From positions 1-6,939 of the forward strand of contig CAKSUD010000077.1 of the NCBI GenBank assembly GCA_934500865.1: a stretch of DNA of 6,939 nt, written 5' to 3'. Positions 5,562-6,939 of this stretch are shown here, piece after piece. A program made the position numbers and the translations under genes. This DNA comes from an uncultured Clostridia bacterium (GTDB taxonomy: Bacteria; Bacillota; Clostridia; TANB77; RGIG9151). Position 1 is the stretch's first letter, and every line of letters begins with the position of its first letter. The notes under the pieces are model-generated. The model ran no database searches, was not told the origin of the DNA, and saw nothing but the letters and a program-made list of their open reading frames with translations.

Positions 5562-5598
5562 AAAGAAAAACGAAGTGCACCCCACCTCGTTTTTCTTT
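5562..5598 (-). terminator. Terminator in the PHP gene leader (possibly bidirectional)
   Basis: On the minus strand AAAGAAAAACGAGGTG and CACTTCGTTTTTCTTT form a 16-pair stem (one G-U) around a five-base loop, with the T-run in the 3' arm. The same hairpin reads almost as well on the other strand. It lies after the promoter at 5646-5674 and before the PHP start, so it is either an attenuator or the end of a short RNA of roughly 80 bases. It may also stop transcripts coming from acpP. Confidence 0.75.
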
Positions 5599-5641
5599 TG
5601 GCATACATGCTAAGTATCATTATTGAGCTTTCGCTCTATGC
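5599..5641 (-). promoter_or_regulatory. Structured 5' leader of the PHP gene
   Basis: Directly after the predicted start of transcription, the minus strand contains GAGCGAAAGCTC (5625-5636), a four-pair stem with a GAAA tetraloop. It is enclosed by GCATA/TATGC (5637-5641 with 5601-5605). A terminator follows at once. I matched it to no riboswitch class I know. A short ORF (ATG 5618-5620 to TAA 5555-5557) runs through the terminator but has no good ribosome site, so I do not call it a gene. Confidence 0.4.
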
Positions 5642-5645
5642 ATTT

Positions 5646-5674
5646 ATTTTACACTATATTGTATATATGGTCAA
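5646..5674 (-). promoter_or_regulatory. Promoter of the PHP gene
   Basis: On the minus strand, -35 TTGACC (5669-5674) and -10 TAAAAT (5646-5651) are 17 bases apart. This is the same -10 and spacing as the racemase-peptidase promoter. Transcription should begin near 5640, leaving a leader of about 140 bases. Confidence 0.8.
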
Positions 5675-5694
5675 CAATTATCTTTCGACAAATC
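5670..5694 (-). promoter_or_regulatory. Shared element GATTTGTC-N11-GTTGAC, copy 2
   Basis: This is the same bipartite element as at 4723-4747. The arms are identical (8 + 6 bases), the 11-base spacer is identical in length and 6 of 11 bases in it agree. It also overlaps the -35 box. The inverted-repeat character seen in copy 1 is weaker here. It points to one regulator acting on both promoters. Confidence 0.55.
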
Positions 5695-5745
5695 AACTAT
5701 ATGAAGTTTTTTATTGATATTACTTAACTAATATATTATTATGGA

Positions 5746-5979
5746 CTATTTATTTTTTTCTATATACTTTACGACATCTCCAACCGTAACTATTTTCTCT
5801 GCATCCTCATCTGATATTTCTATATCAAATTCTTCTTCTATACTCATTACTAGCTCTACTATATCAAGTGAGTCCGCCGCCAAATCGTCTACAAATGTTG
5901 ATTCCATATTAACTATTTCCTCTTCTACACCTAACTGTTCACTTACAATTTTCTTTACCTTTTCAAAAATTTCATTCAT
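5746..5979 (-). CDS. acpP: Acyl carrier protein
   Basis: This 77-residue, strongly acidic four-helix protein carries growing acyl chains on a 4'-phosphopantetheine arm during type II fatty acid synthesis in the cytoplasm. The attachment site is Ser37 in DSLDIVEL (36-43). Flanking landmarks are FVDDLAADS and the acidic helix VMSIEEEFDIEI, and the length equals that of standard AcpP. ATG at 5977-5979 has AGGAGG (5988-5993) at a spacing of eight. It follows fabI by 25 bases and closes the accA-fabI-acpP block. No clear terminator follows directly; the first candidate is the hairpin at 5562-5598, beyond the next promoter. Confidence 0.96.
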   Translation of the reverse strand: MNEIFEKVKKIVSEQLGVEEEIVNMESTFVDDLAADSLDIVELVMSIEEEFDIEISDEDAEKIVTVGDVVKYIEKNK

Positions 5980-6004
5980 TTTAATTTCCTCCTATTAAAT
6001 ATAT

Positions 6005-6778
6005 TTATACTCCCATTATGTTATATCCACAATCGGCATATATAACTTGACCAGTAATGCTACTTGACATATTGCTAAGCAAGAAACTAGCAACATTTCC
6101 TACTTCCTCGATAGTTACATTTCTATGCAATGGGGATCTATCTTCAACTACTTTTAAGATAGAACTAAAATCTTTAATCCCCTTGGCTGATAATGTTTTT
6201 ATAGGGCCGGCAGAAATTGCATTAACTCTGATTCCTTCTTTTCCTATATTTTCAGCCAAATATCTAACACTTGCTTCTAGAGCTGCTTTTGCCACTCCCA
6301 TAACATTATATCCTTCTAATACTTTTGTTGAACCATAATAAGTTAATGTAACTAAGTTAGCATTTTCATTTAACATATCCAATTCCTTTGCAATTCTTGC
6401 TACTAATACAAATGAATATGCACTTACATCTACAGCATGTGAATAACCTTCTTTTGAAGTAAAAATAAAATCATTGTGTAAATCTTCTGTGTTGGCATGT
6501 GCTATTGCATGAACTATTCCATCCACTTTTCCATTTTCACTTTTTATCTTACTAAATACTTCCTTAACAACCTCATCTTTAGAAGCCTCATTTAAAACAT
6601 ACGCTTTACTACCATCGAATTCGGAAATCAATTCTTCAATTTTTTCCTTATTTTCTTCACCCATATATGTAAATATAATCTTTGCGCCATTTTCATAAGC
6701 GGATTTTGCAATTCCATAAGCAATACTCCATTTATTTCGTATTCCCATTATTAATATCTTTTTGTTTTCTAATAACAC
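6005..6778 (-). CDS. fabI: Enoyl-[acyl-carrier-protein] reductase (NADH), FabI
   Basis: This 257-residue short-chain dehydrogenase-type enzyme performs the last reduction of each fatty acid elongation cycle (trans-2-enoyl-ACP to acyl-ACP). It shows the FabI-type cofactor loop MGIRNKWSIAYGIA (11-24). The catalytic set is Tyr147, Tyr157 and Lys164 in TYYGSTKVLEGYNVMGVAK. Further landmarks are GPIKTLSAKGI (191-201), SPLHRNVTIEEVG (215-227) and the FabI-type terminus ADCGYNIMG. Residues 90-100, HAIAHANTEDL, occupy the substrate/triclosan loop. Alanine at the site of E. coli Gly93 is usual for Gram-positive FabI, while histidine replaces the neighbouring aromatic. The start is GTG at 6776-6778; AAGGAGGT lies seven bases upstream. 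It follows accA by three bases, so the two are co-transcribed and probably coupled. Confidence 0.95.
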   Translation of the reverse strand: MLLENKKILIMGIRNKWSIAYGIAKSAYENGAKIIFTYMGEENKEKIEELISEFDGSKAYVLNEASKDEVVKEVFSKIKSENGKVDGIVHAIAHANTEDLHNDFIFTSKEGYSHAVDVSAYSFVLVARIAKELDMLNENANLVTLTYYGSTKVLEGYNVMGVAKAALEASVRYLAENIGKEGIRVNAISAGPIKTLSAKGIKDFSSILKVVEDRSPLHRNVTIEEVGNVASFLLSNMSSSITGQVIYADCGYNIMGV

Positions 6779-6781
6779 TAT

Positions 6782-6939
6782 TTATACCTCCTTAAATCCT
6801 GTTATTTTTCTAAATTTTTCATATCTACTTTGAACAATTTCTTCTTTTGTCATCTCTATCATAACCGATACATCTTTTATTATTTCATTTTTTATATTGA
6901 AAACAATTTTACTAAATTCCTCTTCATCAACTTGAACAG
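6782..6939 (-). CDS. accA: Acetyl-CoA carboxylase carboxyltransferase subunit alpha, C-terminal end (partial)
   Basis: Only the last part, about 51 codons, lies in the window; the gene continues past the right edge. The reading ends TKEEIVQSRYEKFRKITGF followed by KEV and TAA at 6782-6784. RYxKFRxxxGF just before the stop is typical of the AccA C-terminus, and the preceding residues form the usual amphipathic helix. AccA transfers the carboxyl group from biotin to acetyl-CoA, giving malonyl-CoA for fatty acid synthesis, which fits the fabI and acpP genes that follow. The fabI ribosome site lies within its last codons. The frame is certain from 6785 to about 6895. Beyond an A-run near 6900 my base count is less certain, so I rely on the conserved C-terminal part. 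Confidence 0.75.
   Translation of the reverse strand, partial: VQVDEEEFSKIVFNIKNEIIKDVSVMIEMTKEEIVQSRYEKFRKITGFKEV

Noticed and set aside
5555..5620. 21-codon ORF in the PHP leader as a third sensor peptide
   Set aside because: It has no good ribosome site and runs through the terminator hairpin, unlike the two leader ORFs at 4443-4673.
5741..5998. Serine-rich ORF on the plus strand opposite acpP
   Set aside because: It is the antisense of a conserved gene; its serine/isoleucine repeats mirror Asp/Glu codons of acyl carrier protein and no ribosome site precedes it.
6440..6520. Triclosan-resistance change in FabI (Ala at the E. coli Gly93 site)
   Set aside because: Alanine there is ordinary in Gram-positive FabI; no resistance can be inferred.
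6895..6939. Possible frameshift in accA at an A-run near 6900
   Set aside because: The apparent shift depends on counting one homopolymer at the window edge; the stated window length fits an uninterrupted frame.

Overview
This A+T-rich window has strong GGAGG-type ribosome binding sites, TTGACA/TAAAAT promoters and U-tailed hairpin terminators. It also carries FabI, an acyl carrier protein, and a GntR/YtrA-type ABC operon. Together these suggest a low-GC Bacillota, probably an anaerobic Clostridia/Tissierellia-type organism; the genus is not determined. Every gene I can support is on the minus strand, so transcription runs from high to low coordinates.

From the right: (1) The 3' end of accA (acetyl-CoA carboxylase carboxyltransferase alpha), fabI (enoyl-ACP reductase) and acpP (acyl carrier protein) form the tail of a type II fatty acid synthesis operon (about 5746-6939). 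(2) A 243-base gap holds a strong promoter and, inside the transcribed leader, an intrinsic terminator. It leads to a PHP-domain metal-dependent phosphoesterase gene (4750-5502). (3) A 444-base leader (4306-4749) has its own strong promoter. It then has two consecutive modules, each with a Shine-Dalgarno site, a short leader ORF containing histidine codons, competing hairpins and an intrinsic terminator. The second terminator ends 12-30 bases before the coding region of a 600-residue protein. That protein joins a complete DapF-like (CntK/histidine-racemase-like) amino-acid racemase to a complete M20 metallopeptidase (2503-4305), with an internal ribosome binding site at the junction. (4) After a terminator comes an autoregulated-looking operon: a YtrA-type GntR repressor, an ABC ATPase, an ABC-2 permease and, at the end, a 134-residue protein of unknown function (71-2399).

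The most notable part is the middle. The promoters of the PHP gene and of the racemase-peptidase gene share a bipartite element, GATTTGTC-N11-GTTGAC, at the same place relative to -35, and both leaders contain a terminator before the first gene. I infer that the two genes belong to one regulon. The tandem leader peptides, the first with a CAT CAT histidine pair exactly where a stalled ribosome would free an antiterminator, suggest control by charged tRNA-His or a related amino-acid signal. That would fit a racemase of the histidine-racemase type. The substrates and the regulatory response are inference; the sequence elements are directly visible.
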